Shown piece by piece: positions 15,860-23,530 of a DNA stretch of 38,975 bases. The position numbers and the translations under genes are program-made. How positions within the stretch are numbered: the stretch's first letter is position 1; every line of letters starts with the position of its first letter. The notes below the pieces were generated by a model. That model was not told the origin of the DNA and made no database searches. It saw only the letters and a list, made by a program, of their open reading frames with translations. Source of the DNA: Myxococcales bacterium (GTDB lineage: Bacteria; Myxococcota; Myxococcia; Myxococcales; Myxococcaceae); assembly GCA_020846875.1 (NCBI GenBank), contig JADLDB010000123.1, positions 1-38,975 of the forward strand, written 5' to 3'.

Positions 15860-16462
15860 TTAAGCGACGGCTTCGTCCGGCGCGTCCACCATGCCCAGCT
15901 CGTGGAGCGCGTCGAAGATGGCCTTCGGGGTGATGGGCTTGACGAGGAACTTCGCGGCGCCCCCCTTGAGGAGCTTCTGCTCGAGCTTGTCGTCACCGCG
16001 CCCGGACATGGCCAGCACCACCACCTCGGCGGTGCCCTGGTTGCCCTTGAGCTTCTCCAGCACCTGCATCCCGTCCAGGTTGGGCATGGTGGCGTCGAGC
16101 AGCACCGCGTCCACCTCGCCGGCGCCAATCTTCAAGAGCGCGTCGACGCCGTTGTCCACCGTATCCACCTCCACCGAGGACGACAGGGCCTTCATCAGCG
16201 GCTTGAGCGCCTTCAAGAAGTGCGCGTCGTCGTCCACCACCAGCAGCCGGACCCGCAACAGCAGCGACGACGGCACCGGCGCGCCCTGCCGCCGCAGGAA
16301 AGCCACCAGCTCGCGCTGCGTCACCCGGCGATGGCCCCCCGGCGTCTTGAAGGCCCGCAGGCTGCCGGAGTCGATCCACCGCTGCACGCTGGTCCGGCTC
16401 GCCGACAACACCTTGGCGACGTCCTGCGTGGTGAAGGTTACCAAATTTCCCTTAGCTGACAT
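15860..16462 (-). CDS. excisionase-type helix-turn-helix fused to a response-regulator receiver
   Basis: A 200-residue protein with reversed domain order for a response regulator. A MerR/excisionase-like DNA-binding domain sits at about 8-58 (FTTQDVAKVLSASRTSVQRW, then FKTPGGHRRVTQREL). A receiver follows at about 72-190 with VVDDDA, phosphoacceptor D123 in LLDATMPN, and K175 in FLVKPITP. It should be a phosphorylation-controlled DNA-binding protein. The start is ATG 16462 (MSAKGNLVTF); a TTG nine bases upstream with GAGGA before it is an alternative. No kinase gene is adjacent, so the cognate kinase is unknown. Confidence 0.88.
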   Translation of the reverse strand: MSAKGNLVTFTTQDVAKVLSASRTSVQRWIDSGSLRAFKTPGGHRRVTQRELVAFLRRQGAPVPSSLLLRVRLLVVDDDAHFLKALKPLMKALSSSVEVDTVDNGVDALLKIGAGEVDAVLLDATMPNLDGMQVLEKLKGNQGTAEVVVLAMSGRGDDKLEQKLLKGGAAKFLVKPITPKAIFDALHELGMVDAPDEAVA

Positions 16463-16504
16463 TTCCAAGAACTTATCCTCGTTCAGTGACTGCCGCAAGA
16501 GTAG

Positions 16505-16531
16505 ACAATAACAGCGGCACCCAAACCGCTG
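16505..16531 (-). terminator. candidate intrinsic terminator after the BNR lipoprotein gene
   Basis: On the minus strand, CAGCGG and CCGCTG (16531-16526 and 16517-16512) form a 6-bp stem with an 8-base loop, followed by TTATTGT. It lies about 40 bp past the stop codon of the lipoprotein gene at 16570 and upstream of the receiver gene, so it may separate the two. Confidence 0.4.
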
Positions 16532-16569
16532 CTCCCCATTTCCTCGCCCCCCTCGCAGAAGACCCGGCG

Positions 16570-18702
16570 TCAGGGGAGTGTTCGCCAGAACACTCCATGA
16601 GACGTCCCCGCCACCACCACCGGGCGTGGAGCGCCCGGGAGAACCGCGACACTCCATACCACCAATGGGGTAGAAAATCCCTCATTGAATTCGGTGTAGT
16701 CGGAGGTGGCCGCGGGCGCCCGAAAAGCCCCGCCCTCGGTGCCCACCACCGTGCCGCCCTCGCCGTCGAAGGCGAGGGTGTAAACGAACTTCCCGAAGCC
16801 AGCGAGGCCATTGTCGGCGGGGGCGAAGGTGGCGCCGCGGTCCACCGACTTGCGGATGCCTACGTCCTGCAGCCAGCCCGTCAGGTACACCGCGCCGGCG
16901 GAATCGACGTACACGCCGTACGCCACCCAGCCCGGGAGGTTCCACACCTGGGTGTGGCTCACGCCCTGGTCATCGGAGCGGTACAGCGCCGGGCTGGCGT
17001 CGGCGAGGCGCATGCCGGAGTACACGGTGCCGTCCGGCGCTACCGCAAGCGGAGAGAAGCGGAAGGTGGAGGTGCCGTCGAGGTGCTCGGCCAGCATGGA
17101 GGTGGTGGCGAAGCCCGCGTCGGGAGTGCCTTCGGCGAGCACGCCGGTGCGGGCCTGCATGGGCTGGCCGGGGCCTGCGCGCTGGTAGGCGAAGCTGCGG
17201 CCGGCCTGGGAGGCGTCCAGCGTCACCGCCGCCACGTTGGCGGTGACCTCCGGGGCGCGCTCCACGGTGTGCTGGGCGCGGCGCCACCGCCACAGCCCGC
17301 CGGACACGCCGTAGCGCCCGGGGAAGAGGGCCTCGTCCACCGCGAGGAAGCCGTCGGTGCCGTCCGCGCTCATCGCCACGTGAGAGAAGGCCACCGTCTC
17401 GGCCCAGTCGCCCTGGCGCTGCCACTTCGCGCTGGCCGCCGAGTAGTGGAAGAGGCCGCCCGTCGAGAGGAGGAAGGCGGTGGGCTGGCCGTCCAGCGGC
17501 GCCACCACCACCCGCGCCAGAAGCTCGTCCAGCCCCTGCCCCGCGGGGAGGAAGCTGTCGCCCCCGTTGTCCGAGACGTAGAGGCCACCGTTGGTGCCGG
17601 CCCACACCGTCCGCGCGTCGTCGGTGGCCCCGGCCACCGTCAACACCACCGAGTCCAGCAGGCACTTGCCCACTTGGGAGGCCTGGGCGCCGTCCAGCCG
17701 CTGCAGGCCCAGGCCTTCGGTGGCGGCGAAGACGCGGCCCTGCGCGTCGAGGCCCACGTCGTTGACGCCCGCCAGTTCGCCCTGCACCTCCACCAGCCGC
17801 TGCGCCCAGCTCACCCCGTCGTCGGTGGACTCGTAGAGGCCGTCGGCGGCGGTGCCCAAGAGCAGCCGCCCCGGCGAAGGCACGGTGAGGCTGCGCGGGT
17901 TGCCCAGCCAGCCCATGGCGATGGGGGTGAAGGTGGCGCCGGCGTCGGTGCTGACGTAGAGGCGCGCGCCGTCGATGGCGTAGAGGCGGTCGCGCTGCAC
18001 CGGGTCCGCGGCGATGGCGCCCAGCGGGCCGCCCGGCATTGGGTCGAGGCCCGTCCCCGGCACCAGCGCCCAGTCGGCCGCCCCGTCCTTGCGGTACAGT
18101 GAGGTGGCTGCGGACAAGGGCGCGGTGGCAGTGCCCCGCACCAGCGCGTAGAGGCGGGCGGGCGTGCCCGGCGCCGCCGAGAGGCCGAAGACGCGCGCCC
18201 CCACGTGGAGGCCCATGCTGTCCTTCGTGAAGGAGGCGCCGCGATCGCTGGAGCGCCACACCCCGTCCACCATCGCGCCGGACAGCGAGCCCACCGCGGC
18301 CCAGGCGTCGCCGTCGGGGGTCGACACCAGGGCGTGCACCTGGGCGCCGTCGAGTTCCTGCACGCTGGCCACCGTGCGGCCCGAGTCGGTGGAGCGGTAC
18401 AAGCCTCCCACCGCGGTGCGGAACAGGCCGGAGGAGCGCGCGGCCCCGGTGCCCACCAGCACCGTCCCCTGCCCCAGCGACAGGAGCGCCTGCACCGACG
18501 CGCCCGGCGGACCGGTGCGGCTCCACGTCGGCCCGGGGGCCGCAGCCGGCACCTCGAAGGGGCACAGGGGCGTGTCGCTTACGATGTGCACGCCTTCGGG
18601 CGTCAGCACCGGCAGCGGATCGCTGGCGATGCCGGTGCAGTCACAGCCGGAGATGAGGAGCGCGAGGGTGGACAGGGCCACCCGGCGGCAGCGGGGCGTC
18701 AC
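16570..18702 (-). CDS. BNR/sortilin-type repeat lipoprotein
   Basis: A 710-residue predicted lipoprotein. The signal ends in LALLISGC, giving Cys20 as the lipidated residue. The mature part is full of BNR/Asp-box-like units (GLYRSTDSGRTVASV, GVWRSSDRGASFTK, LYVSTDAGATFTP, LYESTDDGVSWAQ, LYVSDNGGDSF, LYRSDDQGVSHTQ, SVDRGATFAP), the pattern of a beta-propeller of the exo-sialidase/sortilin type. No catalytic residues of a sialidase could be identified, so binding or structural roles are as likely as enzymatic ones. The chosen start is GTG 18702, which lacks a clear ribosome binding site; a GTG at residue 8 would shorten the positively charged region. It lies 16 bp after the fibronectin III gene, so the two probably form an operon. 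Confidence 0.85.
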   Translation of the reverse strand: MTPRCRRVALSTLALLISGCDCTGIASDPLPVLTPEGVHIVSDTPLCPFEVPAAAPGPTWSRTGPPGASVQALLSLGQGTVLVGTGAARSSGLFRTAVGGLYRSTDSGRTVASVQELDGAQVHALVSTPDGDAWAAVGSLSGAMVDGVWRSSDRGASFTKDSMGLHVGARVFGLSAAPGTPARLYALVRGTATAPLSAATSLYRKDGAADWALVPGTGLDPMPGGPLGAIAADPVQRDRLYAIDGARLYVSTDAGATFTPIAMGWLGNPRSLTVPSPGRLLLGTAADGLYESTDDGVSWAQRLVEVQGELAGVNDVGLDAQGRVFAATEGLGLQRLDGAQASQVGKCLLDSVVLTVAGATDDARTVWAGTNGGLYVSDNGGDSFLPAGQGLDELLARVVVAPLDGQPTAFLLSTGGLFHYSAASAKWQRQGDWAETVAFSHVAMSADGTDGFLAVDEALFPGRYGVSGGLWRWRRAQHTVERAPEVTANVAAVTLDASQAGRSFAYQRAGPGQPMQARTGVLAEGTPDAGFATTSMLAEHLDGTSTFRFSPLAVAPDGTVYSGMRLADASPALYRSDDQGVSHTQVWNLPGWVAYGVYVDSAGAVYLTGWLQDVGIRKSVDRGATFAPADNGLAGFGKFVYTLAFDGEGGTVVGTEGGAFRAPAATSDYTEFNEGFSTPLVVWSVAVLPGAPRPVVVAGTSHGVFWRTLP

Positions 18703-18718
18703 GAGCGGGCGGTCGCTT

Positions 18719-19270
18719 TCAGGGGACCGTCTTCGACGCCTCGTTGGAGAAGGTGGACACGTTGCCCTGGTTGTCCACCGCCTTCATCGCGAAGTACCAG
18801 GCGCCCGACGCGAGGTTGTCGATCTGATGGCTGGTGGCGGCGGGATCATCCAGAGTCACCACCTTGGTGTAATTGCCGGGCGAAGGGCCGTAGTGGATTT
18901 GATAGCCCTTCAGGTCGGTCAGCGGGGTTCCATCCGTGTTCCTCGTCGGTGGATCCCACGACAGCTTCGCGCTGTTGGGAGGCACGCCGCCCAGGCCCTG
19001 CCGCACGGTGATGGTGGGCAGGGTGACGTTGACGAAGCGGTCGATGACGCCCCTGGCGCCGGCGTCGAAGGTGGACTTGTTGCCCTGCACCGCGGACTTG
19101 AGCTGCTCCGCCTGGGCCTCCGTCAACTGCTTCATGCCCCAGCCGCGGGTGAGCTCCCGGGCCTCGGACTTGGTGACCGTGTTGTCGCCGACCAGCTTCT
19201 GCTTGATCTGCGAGTCGAACTCGTTGGTGGGGACGGTACCGCCGCGGGGGTTCCGGATGGGGCTCACCAT
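18719..19270 (-). CDS. fibronectin type III domain protein
   Basis: A 183-residue protein. The first 90 residues are charged and helical (IKQKLVGDNTVTKSEAREL, LTEAQAEQLKSAVQG), resembling a calcium-binding or EF-hand-like spacer without clear loops. Residues about 95-183 form a fibronectin III domain (AKLSWDPPTRNTDGTPLTDL, KGYQIHYGPSPGNYT, ASGAWYFAMKAVDNQGNVS). No signal peptide is seen at the ATG 19270 start, which has AAGGAG about 9 bases upstream. It precedes the BNR lipoprotein by 16 bp, suggesting a joint surface function, but its own route out of the cytosol is unclear. Confidence 0.82.
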   Translation of the reverse strand: MVSPIRNPRGGTVPTNEFDSQIKQKLVGDNTVTKSEARELTRGWGMKQLTEAQAEQLKSAVQGNKSTFDAGARGVIDRFVNVTLPTITVRQGLGGVPPNSAKLSWDPPTRNTDGTPLTDLKGYQIHYGPSPGNYTKVVTLDDPAATSHQIDNLASGAWYFAMKAVDNQGNVSTFSNEASKTVP

Positions 19271-19404
19271 GGGCTGGCTCCTTCAAGGAGAGACGACGTG
19301 GTCCACGCAGTGTGTCAGATCCAGGACCGGTGTGGACAGTGACTTCTTGACTTGGGGGCCTCTGCCACGGAGCCTTCACCTTCTCCCCTCACCCGGAGGC
19401 CTTC

Positions 19405-20751
19405 GTGTACCAGCTCCCCGTGCTACCGGACGGGCGCCTCGAGCAGCGCATCAAGGACTACAAGCCGGCGTACTCGCCCGGCGAGGCCGTCACCGAGGCC
19501 AACCGCTGCCTCTACTGCGTCGACGCGCCGTGCGTGAAGGCGTGCCCCACCGGCATCGACATTCCCAACTTCATCCACAAGATCAGCACCGCCAACGTGG
19601 CCGGCGCGGCGCGGACCATCTTGAAGGAGAACCTGCTGGGGACGTCGTGCGCGCGGGTCTGCCCGGTGGAGGTGCTGTGCGTGGGCGCGTGCGTGTACAA
19701 CGCGTGGGGGCGCGAGCCGATCGCCATCGGGCGGCTGCAGCGCTTCGCCACCGAGACGGCCATCGCGTCGCAGGGGCTCGCGAAGCTGGTGACGGCGAAG
19801 AAGGCGCCCACCGGGAAGAAGGTGGCGCTCGTCGGCGCGGGGCCGGCGTCGGTGGCCGCGGCGGGGCTGTTGGCGCTCGAAGGACACCGCGCGGTCATCT
19901 TCGAGAAGAAGGCCGTGCCGGGCGGGCTCAACACGCTGGGCATCGCGCCGTACAAGCAGTCGGCCAACCAGGCGCTGGAGGAAATTCGCCACGTCCTCGC
20001 CCTGGGAGACGTCGAGCTCAAGGCGGGCGTGGAGGTGGTGGCGGGCGCGGCGGGCGCGGGTCAGGCGTCGGGCGAGAGCCTGCTCAAGGACTACGACGCA
20101 GTGTTCCTCGGGCTGGGGCTGGGGCCGGACTCGGCGCTGGGCGCGAGCGGCGAGCAGGGCGCGGGCGTGTACGGGGCGGTGGAGCTCATCGAGCGGATCA
20201 AGGTGGACCCGAAGCTGGTCCTCAACGGGGTGAAGCGCGCGGTGGTGGTGGGCGGGGGCAACACGGCCATCGACATCGCGCACGAGCTCAAGCTGCTGGG
20301 CGTGGCGGACGTGGCGATGGTGTACCGCCGCGGCGAGCAGGACATGTCCGGCTACGCGCACGAGCTGACGCACGCGCGCAAGCACGGGGTGCGGCTGGTG
20401 GAGCAGCGGGTGGTGACGGCGTTCACCCGCGGGGCGGACGGCAAGCTGACCGGCCTGACGATGGCGCGGGCGGAGAACGGCAAGCCGGTGGCGGGGGAGC
20501 CAGAGGCCCTGTCCTGCGAGCTGGTGGCGCTGGCGATCGGCCAGGCGACGGGCACCGCGGTGGCGAAGGCCTTCCCCGGCGTGCAGGTGGAGAAGGGCAG
20601 CGTGGTGGTCGACCCGAAGACGCAGCGCACCGGCCACCCGAAGGTGTGGAGCGGCGGCGACTGCGTCAACGGCGGCAAGGAAGTGGTGAACGCGGTGCAG
20701 GAAGCGAAGCTGGCGGTGCGCGACATGCTGCGCGCGCTGGGAGGCAAGTAG
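19405..20751 (+). CDS. preT: NAD-dependent dihydropyrimidine dehydrogenase subunit PreT
   Basis: A 448-residue flavoprotein of the glutamate-synthase small-subunit type. The N-terminal iron-sulfur region carries the cysteines of NRCLYCVDAPCVKACPTGID and CARVCPVEVLCVGAC. The FAD motif is in KKVALVGAGPASVAAAG, the NAD(P) motif in AVVVGGGNTAIDIA, and the closing FAD segment in WSGGDCVNGGKEVVNAV. With PreA it reduces uracil or thymine to the dihydro form using NADH. The start is GTG 19405, with GGAGG 5 bases upstream. preA follows two bases after the stop codon. Without context, an NADPH-GOGAT small-subunit-like protein would be the alternative; the coupling to preA settles it. Confidence 0.93.
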   Translation: MYQLPVLPDGRLEQRIKDYKPAYSPGEAVTEANRCLYCVDAPCVKACPTGIDIPNFIHKISTANVAGAARTILKENLLGTSCARVCPVEVLCVGACVYNAWGREPIAIGRLQRFATETAIASQGLAKLVTAKKAPTGKKVALVGAGPASVAAAGLLALEGHRAVIFEKKAVPGGLNTLGIAPYKQSANQALEEIRHVLALGDVELKAGVEVVAGAAGAGQASGESLLKDYDAVFLGLGLGPDSALGASGEQGAGVYGAVELIERIKVDPKLVLNGVKRAVVVGGGNTAIDIAHELKLLGVADVAMVYRRGEQDMSGYAHELTHARKHGVRLVEQRVVTAFTRGADGKLTGLTMARAENGKPVAGEPEALSCELVALAIGQATGTAVAKAFPGVQVEKGSVVVDPKTQRTGHPKVWSGGDCVNGGKEVVNAVQEAKLAVRDMLRALGGK

Positions 20752-20753
20752 CC

Positions 20754-22142
20754 GTGGCGGATTTGAGCATCGACTTCTGTGGCATCAAGTCGCCCAACCC
20801 CTTCTGGCTGGCCTCGGCGCCTCCCACCAACTCCGGGCCCCAGGTGATGCGGGCCTTCGACGCGGGCTGGGGCGGGGCGGTGTGGAAGACGCTGGGCGAT
20901 CCGATCACCAACGTCACCAGCCGCTTCTGGGCGCACGACTACGGCTCGACGCGGATGATGGGGCTCAACAACATCGAGCTCATCACCGACCGGCCGCTCG
21001 AGGTGAACCTGAAGGAGATGTACGAGGTCAAGAAGCGCTACCCGAAGCACACCGTCATCGCGTCGTTGATGGTCGAGTCCCGGGAGAACTGGCGAGAGAT
21101 CATCAAGAAGGCGGAGGACACCGGCTGCGACGGGCTGGAGCTCAACTTCGGCTGCCCGCACGGGATGTGCGAGCGCGGCATGGGCAGCGCGGTGGGCCAG
21201 GAGCCGAAGGTGCTGGAGGAGATCACCCGCTGGGTGCTGGAGGACGCGAAGACGCCGGTCATCGTGAAGCTGACGCCCAACACCGGGGACATCCTCGAGC
21301 CGGGCGAGGCGGCGGCGAAGGCGGGCGCCCCGGCGCTGTCGCTCATCAACACCATCAAGTCGCTGCTGGGCGTGGACCTGGACCGCTTCGTCCCCAACCC
21401 GCGCGTGGGCGGCAAGTCCACCAACGGCGGGTACTGCGGGCCGGCGGTGAAGCCGATCGCCCTGCACATGCTGGCGCAGTTGACGCGCAACCCGGCGACG
21501 AAGCACCTGGCCATCTCGGGCATCGGCGGCATCTCCAACTGGCGCGACGCGGCGGAGTTCATCGCGCTCGGCGCGACCAGCGTGCAGGTGTGCACCGCGG
21601 TGATGCACTACGGCTACCGCATCGTCGAGGACATGATCGAAGGCCTGTCCGACTACCTCGACTCGAAGGGGATGAAGTCGGTCAACGAGCTGCGCGGCCG
21701 CGCGGTGCCGGCGTACGCCGAGTGGGGCGAGCTCGACCTCAACTACAACCTGAAGGCGCGCATCAACGCGGAGACGTGCATCGGCTGCAACCTGTGCCAC
21801 GTCGCCTGCATGGACGGCGCGCACCAGTGCATCCTCATCCCCGGCCGGACGCACGAGGAGCACGTGAAGGCGGGGCACACGCACATTCCGTCGTCGATCC
21901 CCGAGGTGCCGGTGAAGGCCGCCGGCGCGATCGGCCGCTTCGTGCCGGTGGTGGACGACGCGGAGTGCGTGGGCTGCAACCTGTGCCACCTGGTCTGCCC
22001 GGTGCCGGGCACCATCGCGATGACCGAGGTGCCGGGCGCCATCGGCAAGTCCGAGACGTGGAACGACCGCGTGGCGCAGGGCCGGGACTTGAACCCCGGC
22101 TCGCTGCAGTCGACGCTCGCGAAGCGCGGGCTGGCGAAGTAG
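20754..22142 (+). CDS. preA: NAD-dependent dihydropyrimidine dehydrogenase subunit PreA
   Basis: A 462-residue protein with an FMN-binding dihydroorotate-dehydrogenase-like barrel (about 1-310: FCGIKSPNPFWLASAPPTNS, AVWKTLGDPI, LELNFGCPHGM, VIVKLTPN, SGIGGISNWRDAAEF, VQVCTAVM) and a C-terminal pair of 4Fe-4S motifs (CIGCNLCHVACMDGAHQC and CVGCNLCHLVCPVPG). The barrel carries GMGSAVGQ where mammalian dihydropyrimidine dehydrogenase has a catalytic cysteine in GMGLACGQ; I recall Val there in other bacterial PreA proteins, so this is noted rather than taken as inactivation. GTG 20754 follows the preT stop by two bases. The product feeds dihydropyrimidinase encoded at 514-1923. Confidence 0.94.
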   Translation: MADLSIDFCGIKSPNPFWLASAPPTNSGPQVMRAFDAGWGGAVWKTLGDPITNVTSRFWAHDYGSTRMMGLNNIELITDRPLEVNLKEMYEVKKRYPKHTVIASLMVESRENWREIIKKAEDTGCDGLELNFGCPHGMCERGMGSAVGQEPKVLEEITRWVLEDAKTPVIVKLTPNTGDILEPGEAAAKAGAPALSLINTIKSLLGVDLDRFVPNPRVGGKSTNGGYCGPAVKPIALHMLAQLTRNPATKHLAISGIGGISNWRDAAEFIALGATSVQVCTAVMHYGYRIVEDMIEGLSDYLDSKGMKSVNELRGRAVPAYAEWGELDLNYNLKARINAETCIGCNLCHVACMDGAHQCILIPGRTHEEHVKAGHTHIPSSIPEVPVKAAGAIGRFVPVVDDAECVGCNLCHLVCPVPGTIAMTEVPGAIGKSETWNDRVAQGRDLNPGSLQSTLAKRGLAK

Positions 22143-22178
22143 CCGGCGAGACGCCACGGCCGACGTCCTCGCGGCGAG

Positions 22179-22524
22179 ATGTTGGGGGAGCCGCTCCAGA
22201 CCGTCGCCGGCATGGCCCAGGGCAGCAAGGGAGCGATCACCTTCGACGACGAGGCGACGGGCGCCCTCCTCTCGTACACGCTGGCGTCGTCGAAGGGCCC
22301 GCTGCACCAGTACTTTGTGCTGCGGGTCCACGACGGCCGAGTCGCCACCGCTACGGGCCTGGCGCGGGAAGGCGAGCGCCTGTCCACCGGCCAGGACGCG
22401 CCCAACCCCAACCGCGATGGCGGGCCTCGGCGCGGCCAAGGCGGGCAAGTGCCCCTACGTCGCGGGCGCGGCGAAGATGCCCGCGCAGGTGCCCGCCACG
22501 CTCGAGGCGCACCTCAACACCTGA
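22179..22524 (+). pseudogene. small frameshifted gene
   Basis: The reading frame from ATG 22179 is well-coding (TVAGMAQGSKGAITFDDEA, HQYFVLRVHDGRVATATG) up to about 22400. After that the G/C third-position bias moves to another frame, which reads AGLGAAKAGKCPYVAGAAK, then MPAQVPATLEAHLNT, and ends at 22522-22524. A single frameshift between about 22390 and 22420 would join them into a protein of roughly 115 residues. No family is recognised. It could be a real decay event or a base-calling error. This is the only content of the 388-bp space between preA and the convergent lipoprotein gene. Confidence 0.45.
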
Positions 22525-22530
22525 AGTCAG

Positions 22531-23076
22531 TCAGCGGGCCGTGAGGCCGAAGCGGACCACGTCGGCCGGAGGAGTGACGACGGGCCGGGGCGCACCGCAG
22601 CCCTGCCACACCCGCGACAGCTCGGAGCCGCCGTGCGTGCGGCGCACCAGGTCAAAGCCCTCGCAGCGGGTCAGCGTGCAGGCGTTCACCTGGCGCGAGA
22701 GCTGGTAGCCGTCCACGCTGCGCACCACCAGGTCCGCGCCTTCACAGCGGGAGACGCCGCAGCCGTTCACCTGCCGGGAGAGGAAGGCGCCGTCGTGCGT
22801 GCGCACCACCCGGTCGCTGCCCTCGCAGCGCGCCACCACACAGGCGTTGAGCTGCCGCGACACCTGCAGTCCCTCGTAGGTACGGCGGACGCGGTCCGCG
22901 CCCTCGCAGCGCATCGTGGTGCAGCCGTTGGCGACGCGGCCGACTTCGAGGCCGTCATGGTTGCGCCGCACCTGGTCCGCGCCTTCGCAGGCGACGGTGA
23001 CGGGCGGAGGCACGGGGTTGAAGTGCGCCGGCTTCGCGCAGGACATCGTGAGGGCGACGACGAGGGCGGTGACCAT
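22531..23076 (-). CDS. lipoprotein with five 27-residue cysteine repeats
   Basis: A 181-residue predicted lipoprotein. The short signal MVTALVVALTMSC places the lipidated cysteine at position 13. The mature part is five back-to-back 27-residue units, each beginning CEG and ending with a second cysteine 22 residues later. The consensus is CEGxDxVRRT.DG, then xxxSRQxN(G/A)Cxxx(R). All ten cysteines are kept, suggesting one disulfide per unit or metal binding outside the cytosol. The tail after the last unit is short and Pro-rich. The start is ATG 23076. I do not recognise the repeat; it may belong to a myxobacterial surface protein family. It is followed upstream by another small exported-protein gene 6 bp away on the same strand. 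Confidence 0.75.
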   Translation of the reverse strand: MVTALVVALTMSCAKPAHFNPVPPPVTVACEGADQVRRNHDGLEVGRVANGCTTMRCEGADRVRRTYEGLQVSRQLNACVVARCEGSDRVVRTHDGAFLSRQVNGCGVSRCEGADLVVRSVDGYQLSRQVNACTLTRCEGFDLVRRTHGGSELSRVWQGCGAPRPVVTPPADVVRFGLTAR

Positions 23077-23082
23077 GGAGCT

Positions 23083-23454
23083 TCAACGAGCCGCCGGCGG
23101 AGGCGATCTGTCTTGTCTCAACCCGCTGGAATCACTGACGGATTTCTGGCGTCGGAAGTGGATGTCGGGCTGACCTCCGCCCTTCTCGTATTTGAGCACG
23201 AAGGACGAGCAGTCCGCGCTGAAGGAGGCGAACCAGGGAAACGCCGTCTCGCCGGCGCCGTCCAGCTTGAAGCGCATGCGGTTGCCTTCCCGGTACACGG
23301 GCCCCTGGATGATGGGGGAGAGGTCGGCGCCGGACGTGGCCCAGCGGCCCTTGCCGTCGAAGGTGGTGAAGAAGCCGGCCTCGGCCTTGTACACGCCTTC
23401 GGGCGTGCAGCGGGGCGCGGCGAGGGTGAGGGCGAGGAGGAGCGCAGGGAGCAT
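23083..23454 (-). CDS. small exported protein of unknown function
   Basis: A 123-residue protein with a hydrophobic leader, MLPALLLALTLAAPRC, which could be a lipoprotein or a simple secretion signal. The mature part reads EGVYKAEAGFFTTFDGKGRW and IHFRRQKS and is not recognisable; it resembles small beta-rich secreted domains. The start ATG 23454 is chosen because the leader begins there; a GTG at 23466 adds four residues and is possible. Neither has a good ribosome binding site. It lies 6 bp upstream of the cysteine-repeat lipoprotein gene on the same strand, so the two are likely co-expressed. Confidence 0.6.
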   Translation of the reverse strand: MLPALLLALTLAAPRCTPEGVYKAEAGFFTTFDGKGRWATSGADLSPIIQGPVYREGNRMRFKLDGAGETAFPWFASFSADCSSFVLKYEKGGGQPDIHFRRQKSVSDSSGLRQDRSPPPAAR

Positions 23455-23530
23455 GCGCGCTGACACGCACGGGCCCGCCGCTTCGGTCTACGCGTCCCTT
23501 GGAGAGCGCCAGCGAGGTACGCTCGGCCGC

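Noticed and set aside
18936-19404. Long plus-strand frame continuing upstream of the PreT/PreA region
   Set aside because: The upstream part lies antisense to the fibronectin III gene and in a frame different from PreT; the real preT and preA starts have ribosome binding sites and family N-termini.
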